From positions 32,685 through 96,684 of the forward strand of contig CAZELM010000011.1 of NCBI GenBank assembly GCA_964512995.1: a DNA stretch of 64,000 bases, given 5' to 3'. The translations under genes were made by a program, and so were the position numbers. Source of the DNA: CAZELM01 sp964512995 (GTDB lineage: Bacteria > CSSED10-310). Positions 17,292 through 26,426 of this stretch are shown piece by piece. Each line of letters begins with the position of its first letter. Within the stretch, counting starts at the first letter, position 1. The notes under the pieces are model-generated. The model was given only the letters and a program-made list of their open reading frames with translations, was not told the DNA's origin and ran no database searches.

Positions 17292-17836
17292 AAATTCCTC
17301 CTTGGGGTCACCGGTTGACGTCTGCCGCCGGTTACCCGCGGAGGAGGGAGATCAGGCGGGAGGCGTCATCCGAGCGCTATTGGTTTCTTGGAGCCAACCT
17401 GACTCCAAGCCTCGCCATCAGTTGAGGTCGATGTTACAGTAATTCCAGAACATGCCATCTTTCTCCGAGTTAAATGGTTGCCATTCAACCATAATCAGTT
17501 CTGATTAGTATCCTGATTACGGAATTCTGTCAAGGATGCCGTTGACCGATAACGATCTCCGCGAGATCGACCAGAATCTATTTCTCTCCCTGAATGGAAG
17601 ATACCTGTCCCTTATTTTTGTTTTGGATTATGGGGCTAGGTTGATGAATTGAAATGCGGTTAGCAAAGGAGTGGGGGCTCCGAATAAAACGATCTTTCTT
17701 TCTGACTGTATGTCCATACCTATTACCCCCTGTAAAAATATTGGTGGTGGGATCACGCGTGTGCGGCTGAAAGGGGTGGCGAATAGATCGAAACTCTGCC
17801 ATACTTAAATCAATGAATAACAGGAGGCGTTTTACG
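17292..17836. other. Divergent intergenic stretch with two adjacent palindromes
   Basis: No gene. It separates the leftward dehydratase-like operon from the rightward FGE-fold gene. Two palindromes lie side by side at 17475-17507; otherwise nothing is recognised. Confidence 0.6.
17475..17507. promoter_or_regulatory. Two adjacent palindromes, candidate operators
   Basis: TGGTTG-CCATT-CAACCA at 17475-17491 abuts TAATCAG-TT-CTGATTA at 17492-17507. Perfect dyads of this size placed together in a divergent region suggest binding sites for dimeric regulators. They are about 185-200 bp from the leftward start and 330 bp from the rightward one. Confidence 0.4.
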
Positions 17837-19228
17837 ATGAGGAATGTAACGTCTGTCTGGTATGCCGCAGTGATATGGTGTGTCGTTTTTATTTCAATGT
17901 CGGTATTCCCATTGAACGTTTCTGCTATCGATGTCCGAATGTTGCTCAACGATGCTGGGTTCATTTCGTTTGATCACTTCAAGGCTGAGCTGTATCTGAA
18001 CAACCATGATTCAGTAGTACCAGACGCTTTGATATACGGTGTATTGGAGGTATATGGGTCGTTTTACTACTGGCCAGACTTTGGAACAGAGGTCAATTAC
18101 CGAATGGATATGATCAATGTAGGCGAAACCGTGGTGCCGTTTCTGGAGTTTGACTTCCCTGATATCGATGATGTGATTCCGTTCGGTCCGATGACGTTCT
18201 GGGGTGCGTGGTATGTAGATATCGACCATTACGGGTATGATGCGGCGGAGTTCTGGCTGGATGAGGTGCACAAATGGACGCCCACACCGACGATGACGCC
18301 GCTGCCGACGGATACACCGGTGCCACCGACGGAGACGTACACTACGACACCGACGTTGACACCGATATCGGTGGATGGGATTGTCGGGAACATGCGGTAT
18401 GTGCCCGGGACGGGAGCGGGAGGTTTCATACAGGGATCACCGAACGACGAACCATGCAGATCCATGAATGAAGGCCCGCAGTTCATTCATATTTTGACGA
18501 GGAATGTGGCGGTGATGGAGACGGAGGTGAGTCGTCAGATGTGGGCGGATCTGCGATCAGTACAGGCCACGTTACCCGCAGATCCAAGTAATACGGCCTA
18601 CAGCCCGACGCTGGCGCACCCGGTACAGCATATTACGTGGTTCGAGTCAATCTTGTTCTGTAATCTGCTGTCGCTGCACAACGGGGTTAAAAGATGTTAT
18701 TACACAGATGCTGGATTTACCGATCCGATCACGGCGTCGAACTATACGACTGGACCGTTTTACTGCAATTTCGATGCAACCGGGTATCGATTGCCGACGG
18801 AAGGGGAGTGGGAATACTTCTGTCGGGCAGGGACGACAGAGCCTTTTTCGTGCAATGAGATGAACTATACATATTGGAACTGCGGTTCCTGCACAGCAGG
18901 AACGCATTTGACGCTGGAACAGTATTGTGTGTTTTGTGCGAATGATCCGGGAACATCGGCCATCGCTGGCAGCAAGCTGCCGAATCCGTGGAACCTGAAG
19001 GATGTGCATGGGAATGTGTGGGAATGGTGTTGGGATCGGTGGAGCGGTGCCTATCCCAGCTCTGCGCAGAAGGACTATGCCGGACCCGCGACGGGCTCCA
19101 GCCGCGTCCGGCGCGGAGGCAGTTGGGGCAACCGTGCGAAGCGTTGCCGGTCCGCGTCTCGACTCAACGACCGCCCCCGCATTCGCGATGTCCATTTGGG
19201 CTTGCGAGTTGTGAGGGTAGCGCCGTGA
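17837..19228 (+). CDS. Secreted FGE-sulfatase-fold protein with the recurring domain at its N-terminus
   Basis: 463 residues from the ATG that follows AGGAGG by nine bases. A signal peptide ends near residue 30. Residues 30-140 are a copy of the recurring extracellular domain (YGVLEVYGSFYYWPDF, GAWYVDI), then a Thr/Pro linker, then an FGE (SUMF1) domain from about residue 195: RLPTEGEWEYFCRAG, DVHGNVWEWCWDRW, RRGGSWGNRAKRCRSASR. True FGEs use two cysteines near that last motif; here the first is replaced (GSWGNRAKRC), so it is probably a binding or structural FGE-fold domain, not an oxidising enzyme. Function unknown. Confidence 0.8.
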   Translation: MRNVTSVWYAAVIWCVVFISMSVFPLNVSAIDVRMLLNDAGFISFDHFKAELYLNNHDSVVPDALIYGVLEVYGSFYYWPDFGTEVNYRMDMINVGETVVPFLEFDFPDIDDVIPFGPMTFWGAWYVDIDHYGYDAAEFWLDEVHKWTPTPTMTPLPTDTPVPPTETYTTTPTLTPISVDGIVGNMRYVPGTGAGGFIQGSPNDEPCRSMNEGPQFIHILTRNVAVMETEVSRQMWADLRSVQATLPADPSNTAYSPTLAHPVQHITWFESILFCNLLSLHNGVKRCYYTDAGFTDPITASNYTTGPFYCNFDATGYRLPTEGEWEYFCRAGTTEPFSCNEMNYTYWNCGSCTAGTHLTLEQYCVFCANDPGTSAIAGSKLPNPWNLKDVHGNVWEWCWDRWSGAYPSSAQKDYAGPATGSSRVRRGGSWGNRAKRCRSASRLNDRPRIRDVHLGLRVVRVAP

Positions 19229-19836
19229 AAAAATCGGTGGTGAATAGAGAATGAAAGAGTCCCACAGCAAAAGCCCAGCGAACCATGCTGGCTCCGAGTC
19301 ATATGGATCTGCCGACAACAGCAGACCTGAAGCGTTGACAGGGGGAAGTGCATGCTGAGTATTGAACTCCCAAAAGGACGGAGAACTAATCGGATAATGA
19401 CGATCTCCCCGCGTAACATATTACTGGCGGTGGCTTGCGTATGATGCTGATTGGGTTGCAGCGACGAATGATGCGGACGGAAGGGCTGCGATCGTGGGTG
19501 CGGCAAAGGGAATATCGACCATGGCGGTAGGACTCCACTGAATCACAGCTTGAAGCAGGCTGGTGAGCAGTGCGGCGACAGCTCCGGCAACAAAACCGGA
19601 CAGGTCGCATAGGATTCGATGAACGCTCAAAACAAGCGCTGCCGAAAACAGCCATGCAATCAAATGCGCCGCAGTTTCACCTCCCAGAGATAACCTGGCG
19701 GCGAACAATGTCTCGATTAGAAAGGGGAACTGTGAATAGCAATTACCGGGAACAGCGATTATCCGCTATCCGGCGAGACCGGACCCGAGCACGATATCTG
19801 CCACACATCCGGCGGTTATCAAAAAAACAAGATGAA
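19229..19836. other. Intergenic stretch with a decayed glycosyltransferase
   Basis: Apart from the gene remnant on the minus strand (19421-19765) I see no gene or repeat here. Confidence 0.6.
19421..19765 (-). pseudogene. Remnant of a GT-C membrane glycosyltransferase
   Basis: Reading leftward without a usable start, the frame gives YSQFPFLIETLFAARLSLGG, then ETAAHLIAWLFSAALVLSV and a CDLSGFVAGAVAALLTSLLQ segment with VDIPFAAPTIAAL. This pattern (Y-P-FLIE-LF, GGE-AA-L-HWLF, then alternating hydrophobic helices) is typical of the N-terminal half of ArnT/GT39-type glycosyltransferases. The frame has an in-frame stop upstream and stops downstream after 115 codons, and the rest of the gene is absent. 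The match is by pattern only. Confidence 0.55.
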
Positions 19837-20292
19837 TCATAATTGCATCGTGACAGTCTGCACGAATGTTACGAGTATCCAACTTCCGAGATGCACGGGC
19901 CATACGATCAGAAAGATCGGTTCAGGCGCATTGTAATAGAGATAGACAAAGAATGCCGCATAGACGATTCCTCCGGACAGGGTCGATAGGAAAAAATTTC
20001 GAATCCCTGGCGGATTGGTTTTATTTCCGGCTTTCCGGAACAGGATCATGAACAGACTGCCCAACAAGGGAAGAATCAGGATATTCACGGTGAATGCAAG
20101 AATTCCGATAAAGCTGACAGGGCTCTGAGCGACCTTTCCCTCGGTAAATGCGGCAATCACGAACGATGTGCCGAAGATACCGAGCAATTCAACAACGAGT
20201 AGGATTGTTCCGCAGGTCACGAGCAGAAACCCCCCTGCAATGAATTGCAGCAAAACCCGTTTAAAACTGAAATGTTTGAATATTCGAACCAT
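19837..20292 (-). CDS. Small four-helix membrane protein of unknown function
   Basis: 151 residues with about four hydrophobic segments (starting at residues near 13, 62, 105 and 130) and positively charged loops, as expected for an inner-membrane protein. ATG with GGGAGGAGACT upstream. I do not recognise the family. It is alone between the remnant glycosyltransferase and the minisatellite, so context gives no hint. Confidence 0.65.
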   Translation of the reverse strand: MVRIFKHFSFKRVLLQFIAGGFLLVTCGTILLVVELLGIFGTSFVIAAFTEGKVAQSPVSFIGILAFTVNILILPLLGSLFMILFRKAGNKTNPPGIRNFFLSTLSGGIVYAAFFVYLYYNAPEPIFLIVWPVHLGSWILVTFVQTVTMQL

Positions 20293-20809
20293 AGTCTCCT
20301 CCCGGCCACGCGCAAAATGATCTACCGGGATGATCTGGATCGGAAAACGAGTCAGTCGGATCCGATTCTCGCATTCCCTCCGTTATTTCCGGGATCATTT
20401 TAGAGGATGTTACGCACGGACACAATCGTGGTTCGACCGGTAAGCGTATTGAATCTGGAAGCCGCAGGAAAGGGTTCAATGGGTCTGCCTGCGTTGTTCC
20501 TTTCGTTTTGCGAGTGGGATCTGCTTTGTAAGGAGATGGTGGCCGTCAATTGGTGCATCCGTTTTATGTGACCGCGGTTGAATGCCCACAAGAGCCTTTC
20601 AGGAAACATCTGCAGGCATTTAACTCGCTGATTACGCGGATTCATTGAATAAACCAGACCATGAATCATCCCCCCGTAATCCACTCTGGAACGGCACCAC
20701 GCCACAGCCCCATCAGCGACATCCGATAATCTGTGTAATCTGCGGTTCTGACTCTCCCACGCAATAATCTCGTTTCATCCCTATGTCCCCATTTGAATAA
20801 GCCATGATG

Positions 20810-21290
20810 TAATCGTCACTCATGGTGTATGTAATGATCGGTATCGGGAATGTCGTGGCCGGTGTGAAGGATGTTATCGTTGCTCCATGTGCATGTAATG
20901 ATCATTTCAGCAGATGTAATGATTGATGCGGCGGATGTAATCGTCGCTCATGGTGTATGTAATGATCAGTATCGGGAATGTCGTGGCCGGTGTGAAGGAT
21001 GTCATCGTCGCTCCATGTGCATGTAAGGATCATTTCAGCAGATGTAATGATTGATGCGGCGGATGTAATCGTCGCTCATGGTGTATGTAATGATCAGTAT
21101 CGGGAATGTCGTGGCCGGTGTGAAGGATGTCATCGTCGCTCCATGTGCATGTAATGATCATTTCAGCGGATGTAATCGTCGCTCATGGTGTATGATATGG
21201 TCGGTGTGGTGAATGTAATGATCGCTCACGGTAGAAGTAAGATCGCTACGACAAATGGTATCGTCATTCCGGGTGGTGCATTGACCTTTT
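20810..21290. repeat. 128-bp higher-order minisatellite built from 21-22-bp units
   Basis: GATGTAATCGTCGCTCATGG-type units recur with TAATCG at 20810, 20938, 21066 and 21173 (spacings 128, 128 and 107). Each 128-mer divides into six units of 21, 22, 21, 21, 22 and 21 bp that nearly all start with ATGTAAT or ATGTCRT. The last copy lacks one unit, and diverged units continue to about 21290. The unit GATGTAATCGTCGCTCATGGT matches the reverse-strand unit of the first array at 15 of 21 bases. Confidence 0.85.
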
Positions 21291-21610
21291 CGATGGAGAG
21301 GCGTTTCAAATACGGTAATGAAGAAATTTTCCGGAAAGGTTTCAGGGTGTTTCACCAGAAGAGCTTCCCTTCCATCAGTCTACGGAAAGACCATACTCCA
21401 TGTCATGCTTTATTTTAGAACGATATCTTCAAGTAGAAATGAACGTGATCTGATTTTGATACGGTTATCTGGTCAACCTTGCCAACTTCTTCTGTTTCTG
21501 ACAAAATCATTTTCAAGGTTTTCATGCGCCCGGTCCCCAATGAAACGCTGCAAAAAAAATAAGTTCCCGCTTCACTGCCGCCTGGACGCGTAAACATTCT
21601 ATCTGGACCA

Positions 21611-21639
21611 TTGATGGCACGTTAGTATGATTCCATTAT
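21611..21639 (+). promoter_or_regulatory. Candidate promoter of collagen-like protein 2
   Basis: TTGATG, 17-bp spacer, CATTAT, 26 bp before the gene start. Reasonable but imperfect sigma-70-type match; the ribosome site AAGGAGGAG follows. Confidence 0.4.
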
Positions 21640-21664
21640 GCAAATCATAAGGAGGAGATATTTG

Positions 21665-23812
21665 ATGAAGCATCATGATTTCATTTCAGTTGTATTGGTA
21701 TCCATTCTCATGGGAGGGGTGGTTTTTGCCGGAATTCCCCATGAAATCAGCTATCAGGGACATTTAATGGATCCCGAAAGCATTCCCCTGAACGGGAGTT
21801 ATGACTTTGTATTCACATTATATGATGCCGCTACCGGCGGAAATGCGCTTTGGAGTGAAACCCAGTCAGGCATCGCGGTGGATAATGGTGTATTCCATGT
21901 GATACTTGGAGCCGAAACCCCCATTGACCTGGTTTTTGACAGTCCGCTCTGGCTGGAAATTCAGGTGGGCGATATGAAGACCAAAGCGCTTGAGACACTG
22001 GAGCCCCGGCAGATGTTGACCAGTGTCGGTCAGGCATACCATGCGGAAGATGTGTATGGTCGGGATATTCACCCGTTGAGCGTCAGCATTCCGGGCATTG
22101 GCACAGTGATCAATGATCAGGGTCAATGGATCGGTGACCCGAGCGGTTTGATCGGCCCCACCGGTCCGCAGGGTGAGCCCGGTGTGCAAGGCATTGAGGG
22201 GCCAGCCGGTGCCACGGGTCCCCAAGGTCCGCAGGGTGAGCCCGGTGTGCAAGGCATTGAGGGGCCAGCCGGTGCCACGGGTCCCCAAGGTCCGCAGGGT
22301 GAGCCCGGTGTGCAAGGCATTGAGNNNNNNNNNNNNNNNNNNNNNNNNNNNNNNNNNNNNNNNNNNNNNNNNNNNNNNNNNNNNNNNNNNNNNNNNNNNN
22401 NNNNNNNNNNNNNNNNNNNNNNNNAGCCCGGTGTGCAAGGCATTGAGGGGCCAGCCGGTGCCACGGGTCCCCAAGGTCCACAGGGTGAGTCCGGTGTGCA
22501 AGGCATTGAGGGGCCAGTCGGTGCCACGGGTCCCCAAGGTCCGCAGGGTGAGTCCGGTGTGCAAGGCATTGAGGGGCCAGTCGGTGCCACGGGTCCCCAA
22601 GGTCCGCAGGGTGAGCCCGGTGTGCAAGGCATTGAGGGGCCAGCCGGTGCCACGGGTCCCCAAGGTCCGCAGGGTGAGCCCGGTGTGCAAGGCATTCAGG
22701 GGCCAGTCGGTCCCACGGGTCCCCAAGGTGATGGATTATGGCAGGAAAATGGAGCATCGCTCTATTATAACAGCGGCAATGTCGGGATCGGAACATCGGA
22801 TCCCCAATCCACCCTTCACATCGCCGGCACAGACAGTCTCATCATTCCAGCGGGAACGACCTCCCAGCAACCGGAGTCTCCCATAACCGGAGCGATTCGA
22901 TTCAATACGGAACTGACCCGGTTCGAAGGGTATAACGGCAGTGAATGGGTTCGGCTGGATCAACGGCTGATCGTGTCTGGCGGCACAGAAACCCAATATG
23001 AATCCGGCGGCATCACGTATATGGTGCACTCGTTCACGGATGTCGGCGCATCGATGTTTTCTGTTTCCGGTGAGAGCATTGTGGCGGATATCCTGATCGT
23101 CGGTGGCGGCGGTGGTGGCGGGGGAGTCAACGATGGCGGCGGTGGCGCGGGTGGCGTTGTGGTCGCGACCAATTACCCGATACCCGAGGGTGATTATACC
23201 GTCGTAGTAGGTGGAGGCGGTACCGGGGGTACCGGTCACGTCCAGGTACAACAAGCCGGTGACGGCGGACCATCCACTTTCCTGGGATTTGAAGCAAAAG
23301 GTGGTGGCGGCGGCTCCTGGCATAATGTTGCACCGGGCCGGGCCGGAGGCTGCGGCGGCGGCGGGGGACACTCCCTTACTGCCGGCGGATCTTCCACTCA
23401 GGCAACGTATGCCGGCGTTACAACTTACGGCAATTCGGGCGGCACCGGCGGTGATTCCTATTGCGGTGGCGGCGGTGGCGGCGCAGGCGCTGCCGGTCAG
23501 AACTGGTATACCGCAGGTGGATATAATCACGCTGGTAACGGGGGAGCTGGCATTCAAAACAATTTCCGTACCGGCGTAAACCAGTGGTATGCCGGCGGCG
23601 GTGGCGGCGGCACCCAAAGCCAACCCGCTGGTTCACAAGGAACCGGAGGCTCCGGGATCGGAGGAAATGGCACTTATTATACGACACGAGCCGGAGATGG
23701 AGCAGTCAATACGGGTTCCGGTGGCGGTGGCGGCGGTTATAACGGGGGCACTTCCATTCAGATCGGTGGAAACGGCGGATCTGGCATCGTTGTAATACGG
23801 TATTCTCGATAA
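21665..23812 (+). CDS. Secreted collagen-like protein 2 with Gly-rich C-terminus (with assembly gap)
   Basis: Signal peptide, then the same head as collagen-like protein 1 (IPHEISYQGHLMDPES, VFTLYDAATGG, WSETQ, GVFHVILGAE). The Gly-X-Y tract uses a 21-residue (63-bp) unit, GPQGPQGEPGVQGIE then GPAGAT. After it come YNSGNVGIGTSDPQSTLHI (phage-tail style) and ITGAIRFNTELTRFEGYNGS, then about 240 residues of Gly-rich sequence (GGGGGGG stretches with VVIRYSR at the end). The protein is presumably exported and surface-located; the function is unknown. I use the ATG behind AAGGAGGAG. The N run here keeps the frame. Confidence 0.85.
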   Translation: MKHHDFISVVLVSILMGGVVFAGIPHEISYQGHLMDPESIPLNGSYDFVFTLYDAATGGNALWSETQSGIAVDNGVFHVILGAETPIDLVFDSPLWLEIQVGDMKTKALETLEPRQMLTSVGQAYHAEDVYGRDIHPLSVSIPGIGTVINDQGQWIGDPSGLIGPTGPQGEPGVQGIEGPAGATGPQGPQGEPGVQGIEGPAGATGPQGPQGEPGVQGIEXXXXXXXXXXXXXXXXXXXXXXXXXXXXXXXXXXPGVQGIEGPAGATGPQGPQGESGVQGIEGPVGATGPQGPQGESGVQGIEGPVGATGPQGPQGEPGVQGIEGPAGATGPQGPQGEPGVQGIQGPVGPTGPQGDGLWQENGASLYYNSGNVGIGTSDPQSTLHIAGTDSLIIPAGTTSQQPESPITGAIRFNTELTRFEGYNGSEWVRLDQRLIVSGGTETQYESGGITYMVHSFTDVGASMFSVSGESIVADILIVGGGGGGGGVNDGGGGAGGVVVATNYPIPEGDYTVVVGGGGTGGTGHVQVQQAGDGGPSTFLGFEAKGGGGGSWHNVAPGRAGGCGGGGGHSLTAGGSSTQATYAGVTTYGNSGGTGGDSYCGGGGGGAGAAGQNWYTAGGYNHAGNGGAGIQNNFRTGVNQWYAGGGGGGTQSQPAGSQGTGGSGIGGNGTYYTTRAGDGAVNTGSGGGGGGYNGGTSIQIGGNGGSGIVVIRYSR
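22325..22424. other. Assembly gap (100 N) in the second collagen-like tract
   Basis: Exactly 100 N between 63-bp repeat units. Copy number is therefore unknown. Confidence 0.95.
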
Positions 23813-23928
23813 TCTCAAGGACCAAGCCCACGGCTCTACGCCCGACCATCCACTGTGGATCAGAGAGGGAGTAGGCTGTATTTCGTATTGCGTTCTTCAT
23901 GCATTACCATATTCACCCTCTCCCGCCG

Positions 23929-23997
23929 GGAGAGGGTCGCCGGCCGATCCGTCCAGGGATCAATCCACCAACATGACCGGCGGGGTGTGGGAGATAA
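23929..23997. repeat. Dispersed repeat, CCGGCGGGGTG family, copy 1
   Basis: Palindrome CTCTCCC-GCC-GGGAGAG followed by GGTCGCCGGCCGATCCGTCC, then GATCAATCCACCAACATG and CCGGCGGGGTGTGGG. The same order is found at 25970-26046 with ATCAATCCACCAACATGG identical over 17-18 bases. Confidence 0.7.
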
Positions 23998-24205
23998 GTC
24001 CAACACCCTCTTTCTGCGCCGATGAAATTACGTCACCGTACCCATCTCAAACAGGTTCTTTTACGTTTTTTGAACGTTTGAAATAGCGTCCACAGCCATT
24101 GAAAGCCTGTTTGCAAGCTCACTTCTTTGCAGAAATGAAACGAGTGAGTGAGGGGGATCGGGTAACCATACAAGCGATACCATGACGTTCAGAGGGTTAT
24201 AAAAG

Positions 24206-24234
24206 TTGAAATACACCCCGAAACAATGGATAAT
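24206..24234 (+). promoter_or_regulatory. Promoter of the SBBP-repeat gene
   Basis: TTGAAA, 17-bp spacer, GATAAT, with the start codon 57 bp downstream and AAAGGAGGC as ribosome site. Confidence 0.6.
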
Positions 24235-24290
24235 TTGAAGGGTGAACTGTAATATTTAATAGTTACTACGGCAATCAAAGGAGGCATTTC

Positions 24291-25748
24291 ATGAATCACA
24301 TTGCAGGTATTAGATCGTTGACAGGATTCATTCTGTTTATCGGTATCGTGACACTTTCTCCTGGATTTATCCATGCGCAAGAGGTGATTCATGCCTGGAG
24401 CAAACGATTCGGAGATGCCGAATACCAGCATTCCCTGAGTGTTGCCACTGACCATTCGAATAATGTGATCATCACGGGGTATTTTTCAGGGTCGATCAAT
24501 CTGGGTGGTGGCCCATTGACAGGAACCGTCGATATCCTTCTGGCTAAATTTGATCCGGAAGGCCACCATTTATGGAGCAGAAGTTTCGGTGACTCCGCTG
24601 GTCAGTATGGATATGACGTGACGGTCGATCACCAAAACAACATCATCATCACAGGCAGGTTTCATGGATCGGCTGATTTTGGAGGAGGCACATTGACCAG
24701 TACAGGTCTCTCAGATGCTTTCCTGGCGAAGTTCGATCCAGATGGAAACCATCTCTGGAGCACACTGATCGGGGATTCGGAACAGCAGATGGCATACAGT
24801 GTCACGGTTGACAGTCATGACAATGTGATCTGCTGCGGTCGCTTTGAAGGAACGATTTCTGTGCCTGGCGGATTGCCTTTAACGAGCGCCGGTGGGTTTG
24901 ATATTTTTCTGGTGAAATTAGATCCCGACAGCAATCATATTTGCAGCAAACGATTTGGTGGTCCGCTCGATGACAGCAATTCCATGCAAGTCGTAACGGA
25001 TTCCTCCGACCATATCTTGATCACCGGTACGCTCCAGGAACCCATCGATTTTGGAGGTGGTCCTCTGATGTATGACGGACTTGGCGATATTTACGTTGTC
25101 AAGTTCGACTCCGATTGCCACCATTTCTGGAGTCATTCGTTTGGTAATTCGAGTTACCAGAACGGATATGGAATCGGTACAGATTATTCGGATAATATTA
25201 TTATCACCGGCGATTTCAGCGGTTCTGTCGATTTCGGGGGAGGACCGTTGACCAGCGCAGGAGCTCCCGATGTTTACCTGGTGAAATATGATCCGGATGG
25301 AAATCATCTCTGGAGCAGAAATTTCGGGAACGGACTTGAGCAGTCGGGATTACGGGTGGCCATTGATCCATCCAATAATATTTTTCTGGCGGGCATTTTT
25401 GCAGGGGAGATCAATCTGGGCGGGGATACTCTTTTCTGTGCGGGAGACAGCGATATATATCTGGCTCGATTCAATCGGAATGGAGATCACCTTTGGAGCC
25501 ACAGTTATGGAGATGCGGATAATCAATATTCGGTTGTCCTTTCTCTGGATAACACAGGCTCCGTTTTTATCAGCGGTACTTATCAGGGATCGATCGATCT
25601 TGGCGGAGGTCCGCTGAACAGCGCAGGCTCGACCGATATCTTTCTGGCAAGATTGATCGCTCGGACCGATGTTCCGGCAGTTGGTTATATTGGCATATCT
25701 ATTCTGCTTTTCCTGTTGAGTATCGTTCTTGTGAAAAAAAAAGCCTGA
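24291..25748 (+). CDS. Secreted SBBP-repeat beta-propeller-like protein with C-terminal membrane anchor
   Basis: 485 residues. Signal peptide (about 29 residues, ending IHAQ). Eight repeats of about 52 residues follow, each with the pattern HxWSxxFGD-x-Q, VVxDxxxNIIITGxFxGxIDxGGGPLTSAG and DIFLAKFDPDGN; the SBBP repeat family forms propeller-like folds. The C-terminus is a hydrophobic stretch after PAVGYIGIS, ending LVKKKA, the layout of a sorting or anchor tail, but it does not match a named sorting motif I know. Surface location is inferred. Glycine-rich segments are part of the repeats. Confidence 0.85.
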   Translation: MNHIAGIRSLTGFILFIGIVTLSPGFIHAQEVIHAWSKRFGDAEYQHSLSVATDHSNNVIITGYFSGSINLGGGPLTGTVDILLAKFDPEGHHLWSRSFGDSAGQYGYDVTVDHQNNIIITGRFHGSADFGGGTLTSTGLSDAFLAKFDPDGNHLWSTLIGDSEQQMAYSVTVDSHDNVICCGRFEGTISVPGGLPLTSAGGFDIFLVKLDPDSNHICSKRFGGPLDDSNSMQVVTDSSDHILITGTLQEPIDFGGGPLMYDGLGDIYVVKFDSDCHHFWSHSFGNSSYQNGYGIGTDYSDNIIITGDFSGSVDFGGGPLTSAGAPDVYLVKYDPDGNHLWSRNFGNGLEQSGLRVAIDPSNNIFLAGIFAGEINLGGDTLFCAGDSDIYLARFNRNGDHLWSHSYGDADNQYSVVLSLDNTGSVFISGTYQGSIDLGGGPLNSAGSTDIFLARLIARTDVPAVGYIGISILLFLLSIVLVKKKA

Positions 25749-25969
25749 TATACCGAAAATAATCTTCTTTAAGGATGATGCGCGAATCAATCTGCTGAAA
25801 CACGCGTTCTGCTGGCTACCTAATAGACTGAATCCATCCTGATCGACGTTTTCGGGTTACAGGATTTGCAGACCGCGTCGAAACAATGCAAGGGAAAATA
25901 AATGAAATAATCTGAATGCGTGAGAGCTGGATGGCGAGATGAATATGTGCAGAAGATTTTTCTTTACTC

Positions 25970-26215
25970 TCTCCCACTGGGAGAGGGTTGCCGGTCGATC
26001 CGCCCCAAAGATCAATCCACCAACATGGCCGGCGGGGTGAGGGTATGGGACATTTATCTGGTTCGCGTTTGGTTGTGCAATTTTAGCCGGCGGGGAGAGG
26101 GAGACATGTCAGTGTCATCGATTGGCGTATATGAGGACAGTTCGCAAATACGTCCGATATCCACAGTTTCCGGGCATCAACGAAAAACGGATATGACAGT
26201 ACAATAATATTCAGA
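25970..26215. repeat. Dispersed repeat module A, copy 1
   Basis: CTCTCCCACTGGGAGAGGGTTGCC begins it, then GATCAATCCACCAACATGG and CCGGCGGGGTGAGGG, and a tail GACATGTCAGTGTCATCG with ACAATAATATT. A diverged second copy is at 28707-28855, after module B, while here A precedes B. Confidence 0.65.
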
Positions 26216-26216
26216 G

Positions 26217-26426
26217 GGTGGTGGCAGTATTCCTTCAGGTGTTCACAACTGATCACCACGCATTTACAGATCAGGCGAATCATCAGGACTATAATCCAAT
26301 GAGGGGAATATGATTCCGCGCTTTTTAACTTCATCCCCAACCCTTCCCCATGAAGAGTCTGTTGATTTAGTCCCCAAATCGACATTTTTCACTGTTTCTG
26401 GATTTTTGATGTGCTTTAAATACAAT
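26217..26426. repeat. Dispersed repeat module B, copy 1
   Basis: About 205 bp: GGCAGTATTCCTTCAGGTG, GCATTTACAGATCAGGCGAA, ATCAGGACTATAATCCAATG, CCCTTCCCCATGAAGAGTCT and TTTTTGATGTGCTTTAAATAC. The second copy is at 28500-28706 in the same orientation, with the beta-helix gene between them. Confidence 0.75.

Larger units (their letters stand above)
20293..21664. other. Long gene-free stretch with a minisatellite
   Basis: About 1.4 kb. It contains a reverse copy of the CTGAACCGCAGATT element near 20730-20745 and the 128-bp repeat array. Short open frames have no ribosome sites, and I reject them. The promoter of the second collagen-like gene is at the right end. Confidence 0.65.
23813..24290. 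other. Intergenic stretch with a dispersed repeat and a promoter
   Basis: No gene. A repeat (CTCTCCCGCCGGGAGAGGGT then a stretch ending in CCGGCGGGGTGTGGG) lies at 23929-23997, with relatives near 25970 and 28709. A sigma-70-type promoter lies at the right end. Confidence 0.6.

Noticed and set aside
17837..19228. Active formylglycine-generating enzyme
   Set aside because: One of the two conserved cysteines is missing, and no sulfatase is present nearby; the fold is shared with many non-catalytic proteins.
20400..20705. 101-codon minus-strand frame in the 1.4-kb intergenic stretch
   Set aside because: No ribosome site, no recognisable features, and it overlaps dispersed-element DNA.
22110..22796. 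Long frames antisense to the second collagen-like tract
   Set aside because: Repeat-derived frames without ribosome sites; the sense strand has signal peptide, head and Gly-X-Y.
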